Positions 10,555 through 21,871 of a stretch of 64,000 nucleotides of DNA are shown here, piece by piece. Position numbers and translations under genes: made by a program. Each line of letters starts with the position of its first letter. Position 1 is the stretch's first letter. The notes under the pieces are model-generated. The model was not told where the DNA came from, ran no database searches, and saw only the letters and a program-made list of their open reading frames with translations. Origin of the DNA: Symbiodinium natans (Eukaryota; Sar; Dinophyceae; Suessiales; Symbiodiniaceae); the NCBI GenBank assembly GCA_905221605.1, contig CAJNDS010002317.1, positions 62,001-126,000 of the forward strand, read 5' to 3'.

Positions 10555-10657
10555 TTGGGATGTTCCCCCTTATACTAACAGTCCTTAGTAGGGATTCCTA
10601 GTACCCCCCTATCATAATCCCTGTTAAGGACTATGAGTATAAGGGGGAGCATCCCAA
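10555..10657. mobile_element. Inverted-repeat element family B
   Basis: TTGGGATGTTCCCCCTTATA at the left, TATAAGGGGGAGCATCCCAA at the right; AACAGTCCTTAGTAGGGATT and its inner counterpart are also paired. Same family as 6672, 14158, 48542 and 56175. Confidence 0.88.
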
Positions 10658-10956
10658 GCTCAAGGCACCATCCCCTGAAAGCCCCAAAGCCACGACAGCC
10701 CTACAGTAGACAAGGGACCAAACTCATACCCTGGGTTGTACCTCTTAAGGGTTCCTTGAATATACTCCTTACCACGGGCCCTACACCCCCTTAGCGAAGA
10801 GAGCGAATCTTGAGAAAAAAAGTTCCCGCAACTGTCGAGTTGACCTAGAGCAAGCCCAGCTTGCGGTTGGCACTGCTTTTTCAACCAGGACACCCCTCGG
10901 ACCAGGGCTGGTTCTCACGACACCTGGGGCAGTACGGCTGTGAGCTACGTGAGATT

Positions 10957-11055
10957 CATGTGGGGGTTTACGAAAATAGGGGACATCCCCAAAAGGTAGG
11001 ATCCCCCTTCTAGTAAGGACCCCAATAAGGTACCCCAAATTTGGGAAACCTCCAT
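10957..11055. mobile_element. Inverted-repeat element family A
   Basis: The left end CATGTGGGGGTTTACGAAAA matches the inverse of the right end (TTTGGGAAACCTCCATG) with some decay. The inside is G/C-run-rich (GGGGACATCCCC, GGATCCCCC). Same family as 17151, 18629, 22092, 39480 and 41417. Just above it (11060-11105, minus strand) is KPCAWVPEV, a possible scrap of the CCCH finger family, too short to call. Confidence 0.75.
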
Positions 11056-12369
11056 GTTGTGAGCACTTCCGGAACCCAGGCGCAGGGCTTCAGCATCAGC
11101 GCATCAAGGCCAAAAAGGAGGATGGCGATTCGGGACAGGACGAGCCACGACCTAAGGAAAGGCTGAGTAGCCGGTTCCTCCTAGGGCTCATTCATGTTTT
11201 AAAGGACAACAGCAGCTTGGAGTCAGTAAGTCGGCTATCATCGCGTGGCTTGGCTATGGAAGCTCCACTGTAACCTCCCCCCTGCCTTGTCTTGACACCT
11301 ACAGCCGTGTTGTCCTCATAAACTCTACGAGCAAAGAAATGTTAGAAGGACAGATCCGCGACGAACGACTGAGGCAGACCTCAAGAGAACGTCCCCATAA
11401 CATGCCAGGGTGATGTGCTCGTTTATTGGTGATGGTCTTCCCCACTGCATCTTCCTTACGCACAATCCCGTGCGCATTCGGGCACCTGGGTGTCTGTCGG
11501 CTTTCCACCTCTTCTGCTACAAAGGTATACGTATTCTAAATAACGGGATAATAGTGACATTAGCTCGCAATGTGGCGGAAGTCTCACAGTAGCGACCCCT
11601 GGAGGCACTCATGCATCGCCCTCCCATGCTTCCACTATCCTATGGGTGACGGGCGTGACAGGAACCAGCGCGCCACGCAACAGGAACCACGTTTCAGGAA
11701 CCGACTCAGATGTAACAAGAACAAGGGGGGACATGAAACTGAAACTGCACAGGCCTCCCCACAGTTCTTTGTACAGTTCCCGAAACAGGTTCCTGAAACA
11801 AAGTTGAGTTAACAACCCCTTGGTTCCTGTTCCCGCCTTTACTCCTCTCCTAGAAGGGCGAGCGACAGGGTGCCACCCCCTCCCCTGGCTCGGACTCACC
11901 ATGTGCTTCGACAGGCCTGGAGCGCCCTAACTTCGGCGTGTACAGAATCTGGGAAGATTTCGGTTGCCCCCAGAGGTTGCCCCCCGCACACCCATGCTGT
12001 TTCTGGTGCTTCGGGCTTGGATTACCAAGTCGAGCGACCCCATGTGTTCCAATTTGTTTCAGTTTCAGGGGCCTGCTCTTGACCCGCAGGCCGTGCTATC
12101 ATGGCATCTTCAGTGCATGGGTATGTCGAACGAGGCGCAGCTGAGATGCGCGAGAGGCACGTTCATGAACCTCAGCGTGCCCACTTCCGTGCTACAAGGC
12201 CCAGGCCATGTGGCTGCCTTTGTCCACAAAGAATCCCTGGCACGCAACTGAAGCCATGAAACATGACCATGTCTGCCATCACTGACCACATCATCGCCCC
12301 CAAGAACACAGCCAGATAGACACTTCTTGGAGGGTTGCCCTCAGCACTGACTCAGCACTGACAAACTGC

Positions 12370-12370
12370 G

Positions 12371-12438
<68 letters not shown>

Positions 12439-12455
12439 GGCAAGGCAGCTCCAAG

Positions 12456-12486
<31 letters not shown>
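12370..12486 (+). repeat. (CT)n microsatellite
   Basis: Two long CT runs (about 12370-12434 and 12458-12486) split by a unique 20-base spacer. A shorter run lies at 12747-12775. Arg-Glu dipeptide ORFs across them are artefacts. No gene is supported between 11060 and 14150. Confidence 0.97.
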
Positions 12487-12487
<1 letters not shown>

Positions 12488-14157
12488 ATTTTTCTCTTTT
12501 CCTTCCTTCCTTCGGAGGGCCTTTGCTTTGCTTTGGGGCATAGGGACGGACCCTGCGCCAAGGCGCGCCCCGCTCCCGCGTCACGTGAGACTTTTATGAT
12601 GTCCCTGGCCGCCCTGTTGGCAGCCGCGCGGCGCCCCCTTTGGCGCCTTAGTGGGTGTCCTTAGTGTCCTACGTGCCCTAACCAGGCCAGCCCCCTGAGA
12701 CCCCAAAGCGCCCCAGCCCTGAACTCCCCAAGCCTTCGGAGGGCCTCTCTCTCTCTCTCTCTCTCGCTCTCTCTCTGTACGCCCGTCCAAGCTGCATTGT
12801 CTGAGTAGCATCCGACACCACGATCGCAGGAGTGACGAAGTGGAGTGCCCGCATGGCCTGAGTTCTCGACAGACGTGGCGGACTGCAGGGGGACTGCGTC
12901 CCGCTCTCGACACGACGAAGCAATCTTCATTGCACAAAACTGAGGAGTGAATGGGGCAAATGGACAATGGTAACAATAAACAGTAATGCTTCAGTTCATT
13001 GCCAAGGCTTCGACACTGAAAGAGCAGAGCTCCGGCAATGTCTCCCACACCCTTGGCAACACAGAGCACAGGACACGGGCAATCTGCGGGCAATCTGCGG
13101 GCAATCTGCGTACAAGCGGAGAAGCTTGGGGTGGCTTCAGGCCCAAGTCCACGACGCGGCCTGCACGGCCAGCCACCTCTCACAGGCGTCGGCCTTGAAA
13201 CGTGCGTGAAACATCTTGACATGGGGTCGCAAGTCCGTAACGCAAATGCGCTGCCCATCTCTGCCCAACTGAGGATTCATCGAAGAAGCACATCGAGTAA
13301 AGCTGCCCTGGAACCGTGGGCTTTAGGAAGCGCTCCATTCACAGACACTGCAGCTGCCGAACTGAGATGTTCGCAAAGCAAGGTGAACCAAAGAGCCTCG
13401 GAAAGCCATTTCAGGCAGCACGCTGCAGAAGCCGAGTCTCAATCCAGCGTTGTTGTGGTGTTGACTGCAGTTTCCCGCTTCCCGGTGCGGGTGGTGCTAG
13501 CAGCACTCTGGCTCGATGGGTGGTGGCGATAGAGGTGGCGACGGCGGTGCTCTCTTCGCAGCTCTCAGGTTCAGGCCGCTAGGGCAAAGAGCTCTAGGAA
13601 GCAAACCAAGTTTTGCCCGGTGATCTCAGCGCTTCAATTGCCGCACCAGTCGTCTCCAAGCACAGAGTTGGGCCATGCTCAGTTGCCAACGTCCAGGGAG
13701 TCGTGCCCAGTCCACTTCGAGTCTGAGCGACAGGCTTTGGCTAAGGCGCCGGAGGCTGCAGAGATTTGCAGTGTGCTGCACTGGCCAGTGCTGCTGCTTG
13801 GAGGCTGGCAGCAGACGTTGAGGATGTTCACAACTTCCTGGCTGAGGAGAAAATGCTCGCTCTCGCTCCTCCAGCAAAGGCGCCGGCTGCAGGTCCAGCA
13901 TGGTCCAGCTACACTTTGCAGACCAGAAGTAACCAGCAGCAACCGGCAAGAACCAACATTTGCCAACTCTCAGCCGTGCACGATTGGAACATCTGGTCGT
14001 TCCAGATGAGGGAAAAGGAATTCGAGAACTCAGGAACGGCCCATTTCTCTAACTTCCTCAAACTGCTGTGTAGATCAAGGTGCAGATGGAGAGCTGAGCA
14101 AGGGACGAGGTAGAATACTACCGCTATCGCCGAAGCCTCGGCTTGCAGGCCATGGGT

Positions 14158-14275
14158 TCAGGGATGTTCCCCCTTATACGAGCAGTCCTTAGGGTTTGGG
14201 GTTTAGGGCGTTTAGGGTTTAGGGCGTTTAGGGCGTTTAGGGTTTAGGGTTTAGGCTTAATATAGGGATTTTCAT
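14158..14275. mobile_element. Family B half-element joined to telomere repeat
   Basis: It starts like the other B copies (GGGATGTTCCCCCTTATAC, then AGCAGTCCTTAG) but changes at about 14190 into TTTAGGG and TTTAGGGCG units up to about 14258. It resumes with ATAGGGATTTTCATAAGGGG, which may be a decayed right part. The typical right terminus is absent. Confidence 0.7.
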
Positions 14276-14439
14276 AAGGGGGTCTGCTTTAGATGATCTG
14301 CATCCGACGCTTCAAATCTCAGGCCCGGGGCAATTCGGAGTGGAGACCTAGCAGCGCTTTGATTCGATTTGTTGGGCGACGTCGCGAGGCCAATCCATGA
14401 TGGCTGAGGGTCGCCAAGCTTCTTCTTTTCCATAAAGGT

Positions 14440-14621
14440 GAGTTTAAGCAATCACCCGCCGCTGCGCCACTGGAACTCCGTGTCCAGATCTTTGCCTCAC
14501 GACTTCTTGAGGAATACCACAAGGTCAACAAGAAAGAACGCCTCGCATCCCGTCACCAGATTCAACTGTTTCTGCGGGGAGGGACTACGTGAAGCACGCA
14601 AATCTTGAAGGATGCAGCTGA
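14440..14621 (+). pseudogene. Exon-like block with weak histone H2B-like C-terminal pattern
   Basis: On the + strand, unlike the other genes, an open block encodes PLELRVQIFASRLLEEYHKV, then NKKERLASRHQIQLFLRGG and a stop at 14590. In the next frame YVKHANLEG follows at once, ending at 14619. The order NKK, SRxxIQ, LxxG, KHA, EG is like the end of H2B, but gaps and a frame change are needed, so a decayed copy is only one reading. It could be an unrelated exon. Confidence 0.25.
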
Positions 14622-15242
14622 TGCCAAGGGTACTCTTTGGTGGCTCAGGTGCCCTGATTCAAGTGGAGCTCTCTTGCCCTGAACTTCATCCCCAGCAGCA
14701 GCGAGCTTTCCCAAAACAGCCTAAGAAAGCTCGTTTTGACGGGGATGTTAAGTCCGTTGGCTTGGACAACCTCCAGTGCACAGGACCCATTCAGCAGACA
14801 TTGATGCGCCCTACTGGTTGGCCAAGGCGTCTGCTTGGCTCTGCTGAACTGCGGCTGGCAGTAGGCCTCCAGTTTCAGCCCTCGACCCGGAACAGAGGAG
14901 CACTGCAGCACCGCGCTGAGAGCACTGCCAGAAGCAATGCAGCGAGCACCAGGTGAAAAAGGAGAAGAAAAAGGAGCCGCCACATGGCCTCAAGCAAAGC
15001 AGCAAGTGCCGGCAACTGCCCAACTGCCCGATTGATTCGGGGGAAGAAGATCAGGGCGTAACAAAAAAGAACAGGACCCACAAGCCTCCTGGTAGGTGCG
15101 GGTGATGCCCAGCCGCTCAAGGAAGACCTGCTTCGTGTTTTGTGACAGCAATCACACAAAAGCCACATGCTCGGCGGTCGAACTACGCCTTGTGCCAATG
15201 ACGAGACGAGCCCACACCGCTTCACAGCTACAATGAGCTGCA

Positions 15243-15305
15243 GTAAACCCTAAACCCTAAACCCCAAACCCCAAACCCCAAACCCTAAACCCTAAACCCC
15301 AAACT
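15243..15305 (-). repeat. Interstitial telomere repeat (CCCTAAA on +)
   Basis: About nine CCCTAAA or CCCCAAA units in a row. No gene was found from 14622 to 15812 around it, apart from a short TA run near 15472. Confidence 0.95.
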
Positions 15306-15812
15306 CAGTCGGAAGTCTTGGTCTCCCCGCATCACCAGACCGCAGCAGGGCCAGGCCACCGAACTTGCCTGCCTGCAGGGGTTGGCACTTCTAGTCACCC
15401 CCATGCTTTCCCTAGTTGCTGAGTGCCCTGGGCCAAAAAAGAAAAGGTGAACCTGTCGGTTATGGTAGGATTATATATATATATACCCCAAAGGATAAAG
15501 GAGACCTCCTCAGCTACTAAGTTTCACAGAAACAGAACCATGGAGGGAGTGGCTGTTCCTTGGGTTGCAGTAATTGCGGCAAGTCCTGACATCGCTTTTC
15601 AACCGCGCCGACTCATGCCATGTTAGCATGATGAAGCATAACGTTCCAGTTGCGCAAGCAGATCTGTACATCCTTGGGAGCTATGTTGGCATCCCTCGGA
15701 ATCAAAGGGCAAGTGAAGTTTGGTGCAAGGCAGCATTACAAGATAGTGCATTGTGGCAAGGCCCATCCAGTCTGGAGCCGGCCAGGTCTCCGAGAGCCCA
15801 ACATCACGGGAT

Positions 15813-16455
15813 TCACGAACTTCCCATGACTGCTCTTGTCTGTGTTCTCTTTATGATATTGCGAGCGTTCCGCGCGAATGCCTTAAGATGTGAATGCCTG
15901 TCTTCTTGGTTTGTTTGTGGGAGACGTACATGGCCCGTGGCTCTCAGTGAGCCATTATACTCAAGTGCTTCCCTCAAACCAGCAATTGACATTTCACATT
16001 CTGGTTGAGAAGGCAGCTCCTGCAGCGGAAAAAGCCAAAGACACCACGAAAAAGCTGCACCTGTATCATAAAGCAGGAGCCCGTCCTTGTACTTCTGGAG
16101 GTCTATGTCTAAGATGTTCCGCCTTGGGGCTGCTCCTGCAAGACTCTGCCACTGTCCCTTTTTGGTGTGAACCACTGATGGTGTATCGCAATGAAGGAGG
16201 CAAGGAAGAAATCAGGCAAGGAATGCTGCTAGGGTTTAGGGTTGAGGGTTGAGGGTTTGGGGTTTAGGGTTTAGGGTTTAGGGTTTAGGGTTTAGGGTTT
16301 AGGGTTTAGGGTTTAGGGTTTAGGGTTTAGGGTTTACATTCCCTTTCAGCAACTTGCTGAGCCCCACAAAAAGCGACGCCTTCATCGAAAGAGCCAGCTG
16401 CAAGGGCTGCTGCTGTCGACGCTCCACCACTTCCTTCCAAAGCCTGGCGGTCTAT
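15813..16455 (-). CDS. Hypothetical gene with telomere-repeat intron
   Basis: Exon about 16455-16330 encodes AALAAGSFDEGVAFCGAQQV and ends AERE; the next bases, read on the minus strand, are GTAAACCCTAAACCC, so the telomere array itself would supply a GT donor. The next exon, after TCTTGCAG/G near 16153, encodes RRNILDIDLQKYKDGLLLYD. The reading below 16060 is unclear. No family is recognised. It may be the 3' part of the coiled-coil gene(s) at 16640-21165, since strand and style agree. Confidence 0.45.
16232..16338 (+). repeat. Interstitial telomere repeat (TTTAGGG on +), inside a probable intron
   Basis: About 13 units, nearly perfect after 16256. It lies between two exon-like blocks of the minus-strand gene at 15813-16455, directly abutting the upstream block. 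Confidence 0.95.
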
Positions 16456-16469
16456 AATGATATGAAGAA

Positions 16470-16620
16470 GAAGAAGAAGAGTACTAAGAGTACTAATAGT
16501 ACTAATGATAATAATACTAATAATAATAGTAGTAATAGTAATCGTAAGAATAATAATTGTAATTATAACAATAATAGTAATAACAATAAACATCAACACT
16601 ACCTATTGTACTAAGCAGAA
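16470..16620 (+). repeat. Degenerate AAT/AAG/AGT trinucleotide tract
   Basis: An imperfect tract (AAGAAGAAG, AGTACTAAT, AATAATAGT). It probably forms an intron between the exon-like blocks at 16640-16820 and 16455. Confidence 0.85.
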
Positions 16621-16639
16621 TAATCCTAACAAGAATAGT

Positions 16640-17412
16640 AAGTTTCGAATCCTCTCGAGCCCCTGGCAACACTTTTGCCTCCCCCTTTTCTTGCGGCCAG
16701 GCAGCTCACGCTCGTGCTTCACGCGCTCGAGCTGTGACTCAATGTGCTGCTGCGAGATCTGCAGAAGACGGAGAACGCTGTGGTCGGCTTTCTTCGCAAC
16801 CATGTCCTGAGCGCAACTCTGGTCCAAGTAGCTAGAGGTCCCCCTACCCCGACCTTTGAAAAGTGCCACAATTTGAGACACGCTATCTGAGCGTGGCTGA
16901 GGAATTCTCCAAGACGTTGCGGAAGCGCTGGGAGCAGCGTTGGCGCCAAGCTTTGTCAACGCGGAAGGACATATTCTCGGCACACTCCTCCAGAACCACG
17001 ATTCATGTGGGCTGTCTATGCACCATTTTGCTAAGAACCCGTGCATGAAGCAAGCTCGAAAGCAGCAACGGAAGACCCGCGCCAGCTACAAGCAAGACAA
17101 GAAGTTCGCACCCACTGTGGCACTCTGGCATATTGTCCACCACGACCATGCACAAATAGGGGACCCCTAATAGAGGCCCCAAATAGTAGTATTCCCTAAA
17201 AAAGAAGGACCCACCCCCAATTTCGGAAACCACCCCCCCCCCCAAAAAAAAAACGCCCTCCTCGCCTCCCAGCCCAGCAGCTCGACATCGGCTTCCCCCT
17301 GGTCTGCGCCCTCTGAGTCATCGAACTTGGGGCCCGGGAACACGCCGACCACCTTCAAGGGGAGTATTCTAGGGCCCTATATATACCCTCTAAGGCGGAG
17401 TATACAGGGCCC

Positions 17413-17448
<36 letters not shown>

Positions 17449-17615
17449 GTATAATATATATAATTATATATGTACATTATATACCCTTTCTGGGAGGAAG
17501 ATGTGCTGCTGGCATCTTGGCCACCTGGGCAAACTTGACCACGCCGCGAGTCAGTGCAGCGGTGCAGTGCTTCAGGTCCTCGAACGGCTTCTCGTTCACC
17601 TGTGGAGGCGGGGCA
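16640..17615 (-). CDS. Hypothetical protein exons (3' continuation of coiled-coil locus)
   Basis: Several coding blocks in one direction: about 17610-17490 (VNEKPFEDLKHCTAALTRGV, ending KMPAAHLPPRKG before a TA tract), about 17358-17250 (VVGVFPGPKFDDSEGADQGE), about 17000-16880 (SFRVDKAWRQRCSQRFRNVL) and about 16820-16640 (MVAKKADHSVLRLLQISQQH, then a basic helix). An element A fragment (17151-17232) lies between the second and third. The helical, charged composition suits a structural or scaffold protein. No named family; exon joins are unresolved. Confidence 0.45.
17151..17232. mobile_element. Inverted-repeat element family A, decayed
   Basis: It has the family interior (GGGGACCCCTAATAGAGGCC, AAATAGTAGTATTCCC) and right end (TTTCGGAAACCACCCCCC) but lacks a clean left terminus. 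C- and A-homopolymers follow. Confidence 0.65.
17418..17482 (+). repeat. (TA)n-rich tract
   Basis: ATATAT runs mixed with GTATA units, between two exon-like blocks of the minus-strand gene, hence probably intronic. The region 17620-18430 has no clear gene. Confidence 0.9.
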
Positions 17616-18432
17616 TGTGAGCACCAGGGTTCACTGACACGAAACGAATCTTCCCGACATGAGACATGAGTTGGGTGATCTCTGCTGGGCAGTTCCGCCC
17701 CCCGCCTTTGTGTCCAAAACGTCATGCACCTCATAGAAGGAGGTACAGTAGGGCCAGCGTGGTGCCAACACATGGACATGGCGTGAAGACATGGTCCGCT
17801 TCTAAGAGGCTCTGCATGGCTATGCTAAACTCTTGGCCGAGGGTCCGCATCCATCTGTGCTTTCCAATTCTGTTCATCCATGTTTCCTCACCCCAGGATC
17901 ATGGAAGGCAGTGGAAGAACATGCTGAATCACGGCCGTCTGCACTCAAAGCAGACAAGCAGCTCTGCTTCTCCATCTTGCGGACAGCATCACTGTTCTTC
18001 TGAATGTCCACTTCATGCGATGCGCTCTTCACAGTGAGCCCGTTCACCTCCTTTCACACGAGTTTCCATCGAGCGGCAACATTGTTTCAACACATGCTTG
18101 TTTCAGCTTATCGCGCTCCCGGTGCTTCAGTGTCGCAGGCATGGAAGCACCAAAATGTTTCTCAAACAGCTGTCTGCCTCGCGCAGCTTGAGAATGTCGC
18201 GCTTGTGCTCTCCGAGTCCTCCCTGCACCCCGCTCCTTACTTCTCCAAGAACCAAGGGGAAAAAAGGCTAAGCTTTATGATTCCTACTATATAAGGAAAC
18301 CCAAAAAACCTTAAACTTCAACTGTTGGCTAAGTAAGGCTCATGCGGAGGTCCAAAGCCCCGAGGCGACGGGAGGCCTCCGCACTTCGGAGCTCTGCCTG
18401 CGGAGAGAGCAGTGAGAGAGTCCCCCTGGTTC

Positions 18433-18498
18433 TTACCCTAAACCCTAAACCCTAAACCCTAAACCCTAGACCCTAAACCCTAAACCCTAAACCCTAGT
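18433..18498 (-). repeat. Interstitial telomere repeat (CCCTAAA on +)
   Basis: Nine units with one CCCTAGA variant. A palindromic GGGAATGAGGGA/TCCCTCATTCCC structure follows directly (18497-18582) and may be another small inverted-repeat element. Confidence 0.95.
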
Positions 18499-18628
18499 AG
18501 GGAGTGAGGGAATTAGGGCCTTATATTATGCCCTTTAAGGGCTTATGTAGGGTACCTCATTCCCTCATTCCCTCATTCCCTACGAAGAACCAGCCAGTAG
18601 TGCGAGATCTGAAGCAAGACAACATTCT

Positions 18629-18740
18629 CATGGGAGTTTACGAAAATCGGGGGCCCCAAATGTAGACCCCCAAATAGTAGGATTCCCTTAGAATAAGGGC
18701 CCCCATAATAAGATACCCCTATTTTCGGAAACCCCCACAT
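18629..18740. mobile_element. Inverted-repeat element family A in a coiled-coil gene
   Basis: Ends CATGGGAGTTTACGAAAATC and ATTTTCGGAAACCCCCACAT are inverted repeats. The 8-bp AAGACAAC occurs on both sides (18616-18623 and 18741-18748), a likely target duplication. It abuts the coding block EAFEKIGAVEQQAGLQA at about 18750-18800, so the element may serve as an intron. Confidence 0.8.
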
Positions 18741-18744
18741 AAGA

Positions 18745-20215
18745 CAACGCTTGGAGACCAGCCTGCTGTTCCACAGCACCGATCTTCTCGAAAGCCTCCT
18801 GCCTTGGCGAGAAGAGCTGATAGGATGTTCCACATGCCCAGAAGTGTAAGGATCGGCCATCGCGCAGAAGCGTGCGGCCAAAAACATGCCCGCACATGCC
18901 CGCGCGAGACCCAATACACCACACATGCCTTCCAAGGTGCTGCTTCTGGCGGATATCGTTCTTCAAGCGCGCTTCTGTGTCTGCCACGTTTCTTTCCAGG
19001 TCGCTTCGCACAACCGCCACCTCGTTGAAGCAGTCGCTGAGGGAGTTCTGCGTGGTGTGCAGGCTCTCTTGCGTGGCTGCCAGATCCTTGTTGGTGAAGT
19101 CCTTGGAAAGGAGGGGCCCTTCTACAAGTAAGTGTCAAGCAGATGTGCGGCCCGCAAAAATGGCAGAAAAAAAGCACTCGGGCCCAGTCAATTCGACCGT
19201 TGAGGGCATTCACAGCCTGGTCTGTGTCACTCGTGATCTTGGCCTTGGACTCCTGTCAATGGCTACCGGGGGTCCGCAGCCGCAACACCACACCAAACAC
19301 ACCCAGACACTTTTGACCTCTGCTAACTTGAAGAACTTGAGAATAACTTGACTAGCTTTGCTACCTACTCTCTCTCTCTCGCGCGCAAATGGGCAGCCAG
19401 GCCCGAGAAAGGCGGCTCCTCCAAGTTTGTCTCGACGGCTGTGATGTCGTGCCTGATGGTTGCGAGGATCTCATCCACCTTTCGGCGGCGGGCATCCACG
19501 TCGAGGCGAAGAGAGGAGACCATGTCACGGACAGTCTTGATCGCGGCATCCAGATCATCGTTGGCTTCCTGCAAGCAGCCGACTGCTGATGCCGCCAACA
19601 ACAACAGCAACAGCGCAGCAACAGCAGTGCAGCAACGACGTCCTTCCAAGCAACATTGTCCACCTTGGTGTCCAACTTTGTGTTCATCTCGTTCTTAAGA
19701 TTGATGATGTCTTCAGTCAGGTTCTCTTCCTTCTCCTGCATCTGCTGGAGGGTATTTGAGACATCCTCCATCCACGAGTCATGGTTCTTCAGCGCTTCTT
19801 GAATGTCACCAATGTCGAGGCGCATCGTAGAGATCTCAGCAGTCATGGTGGCCTGCACAGCTGTTTTTTTTTGCCACCCGCCTAGCTGACCTTGCGGCCA
19901 CTCTCCAGATCATTCCAGCTCTTCATTAATAGTTTGGGGTTGGGATGGTCCGAGTCCGGACACAGTTCAAGTTGCGGTGGCTATGTCCAAACACAGTCGG
20001 CCTCCACGCGCTGTCGGCTGGTGATGATGGAGTGTGTGGCGTCGACCCGCGCGCGCATCTCGTCAAGGTCCACATTGACAGCGTCCATTGCAGCTGTGAA
20101 GTCCTCGGTGCTGCAGGGCGTGCTGGATTTTGCTGAAGAAGGTGCACAACGATGTGCAACAATATTTATAATATACATATATATATATATTTCTATATAT
20201 ATATATACATACATA

Positions 20216-20260
<45 letters not shown>

Positions 20261-21165
20261 CTGTCCGGCCTCCATGTCCCGCTCACATGCCAGCACGATG
20301 CGGCGGATGTGGTTCACCTCGCCTTTGTTGTTACCAAGCAAATCCTTCAGCTCTCCGACGTCGTACTTCAGCTGGTCCAAGTCCTGCCCCAACGCAACCT
20401 CCACCACCCGACCCCCAGAACCAACTGCCTTCCCCGCATCAACTCACAGCATCCTATGCACCCTGTCCTCCGCCATAGTATCCAGCCCAGCCGCGCCGCC
20501 AGCGCCATCAACCGGCTTTGTTGCTGCAGCACCACGGTTGACATGCGAAAGCTTCTTGTCAAAGTCCTTGACGCACGAGGGCACGTGGGCTTGCTGTAGT
20601 GCGACTAAAACTGCTAGCATGGCAAGCAGTGACAGAGCTTGGCCAAGCGGCTGTCTGGAGGTTCGCCAGTTGCGCTGTGATCTGCGACTCGAAGTCCTGC
20701 AATCGCGTGGCCACCTTCCTCAGCTGAGTCAGTCGGCCTGCTGCATTGATAGTGATGTAAGGAGCATGTTTATTCTGCCTGCTGGACCGCACTTTGCGGC
20801 AAAGTCTCTTCATGATCTGGGCATCACCACCCGTCTTACGAGCTGGAAGAACACCGCCTGAATGCGAAGCCAACGCTGAACCATGCAACTTAAATAGCCG
20901 CCGAGGTTTTTGGGCGTAAAGAATAATCAACGCGGCCATGGTAAGCCATAGTACCACCTAGCCATCGCCCCTAGGCAAGCTTCTTCTGTTCGTTTTGCCT
21001 CAATTGGATGCTCCTGCCAGAGTTTCGGCCGAGGCGGGCTTTCACAGCGACAAAACTACGAGATTACTTCCTGGAACATGCTGAAGCATGGCCTTCGCCG
21101 TCCGTCTCCAGAGACTTTTCGATGGCAGCAAGACGCCTCTCCAACTCTTCCAGGGTGACCTGGGG
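18745..21165 (-). CDS. Coiled-coil protein, many short exons
   Basis: A run of minus-strand coding blocks, all predicted helical and heptad-like: about 21160-21080 (TLEELERRLAAIEKSLETD), 20745-20655 (RKVATRLQDFESQITAQLAN), 20385-20275 (DQLKYDVGELKDLLGNNKGE), 20105-19990 (AVNVDLDEMRARVDATHSII), 19880-19641 (IQEALKNHDSWMEDVSNTLQ), 19572-19385 (ANDDLDAAIKTVRDMVSSLR), 19250-19175 (KAKITSDTDQAVNALNGRI), 19110-18965 (TNKDLAATQESLHTTQNSLS) and 18800-18750. The intron at 19640-19573 reads GA..AG/GAA and joins AWK to EAND in frame; AG/G acceptors recur. Long helical proteins of this kind are often cytoskeletal or centrosomal, but no specific family is recognised. The true ends are not defined. Confidence 0.65.
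19863..19925 (+). repeat. Repeat D copy, next to a coding block
   Basis: An eight-T run, then GCCACCCGCCTAGCTGAC and CTTGCGGCCACTCTCCAG, alignable with 22507 onwards. Unlike the other copies it has no telomere units beside it. On the minus strand its A-run is immediately upstream of, and in frame with, the coiled-coil block at 19858, and its CTAG/G could act as splice acceptor. Confidence 0.75.
20163..20262 (+). repeat. (TA)n tract
   Basis: Nearly continuous TA with TACATA interruptions, between two coding blocks of the minus-strand coiled-coil gene, hence probably intronic. Confidence 0.95.
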
Positions 21166-21871
21166 ACATCGCGTGATATCGCGTGCCAGCACAGGCCTGG
21201 TGTCAGCAGATTGACAAGCTACTCGCCAGCAGAGCCCAACCAATGAAGTGCAGGCGAGCTGCCGTCATGAGTTTCAAGTATGCTGACAGCTTGCGACAAC
21301 CACGCTCTGTTCACGCAGCAATGCAAACTTCACAAGCACTTGAGCAACAAAGGCACAACAAAGGCACGCTCACAGACAATGCCACTGGTCAGCACATGAC
21401 TGCCTCCTGCTCCAGAATTCGTTGCACGCCCTTCCCAAGCGTGCACGCAGAGACCTGCCTCGTGAGGATTCGGTGCCAGTACCGCTCCATCAAGCTCTTG
21501 TCGACAAAGGGCCTTGCATAGTGTGTGGGGTGGAGAGGCACGGACCAAGAGACTTCCCCACTCAGGAACCATGCGAGTATCGCTTGGGATTCTTGATTCA
21601 GTGTTCAGTGTTCTTGCACAGGAGGAACAGTCCTTTTGGGTTGGGCGAGGACATAGTAGCCTGGTTCATTCCATGTGCTGAGTGGAGAACTGAAGTCACC
21701 GCAAAGCAAGGATCAGCGCTCTATGCCGCTCTTCTTTTCTGCCCGCAAAGATCTGTGCTTTAGGTCAGTTTGCGGCTTGTCGCTGGCGCCTGGCGTAAGC
21801 TTGTGTGAACAACCATCTGATGGCCCAAGCATCTCGAGCTACCTGCGTACCTTTGGACAGATGGCTGGCGC

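Noticed and set aside
11050-11105. KPCAWVPEV as another CCCH finger
   Set aside because: Only six residues match, no histidine half, and an inverted-repeat element abuts it.
12352-12561. Open frame of alternating Arg and Glu
   Set aside because: Translation of a CT microsatellite; no other coding signal.
17355-20478. Ile-Tyr repeat ORFs
   Set aside because: TA microsatellite translation inside probable introns.
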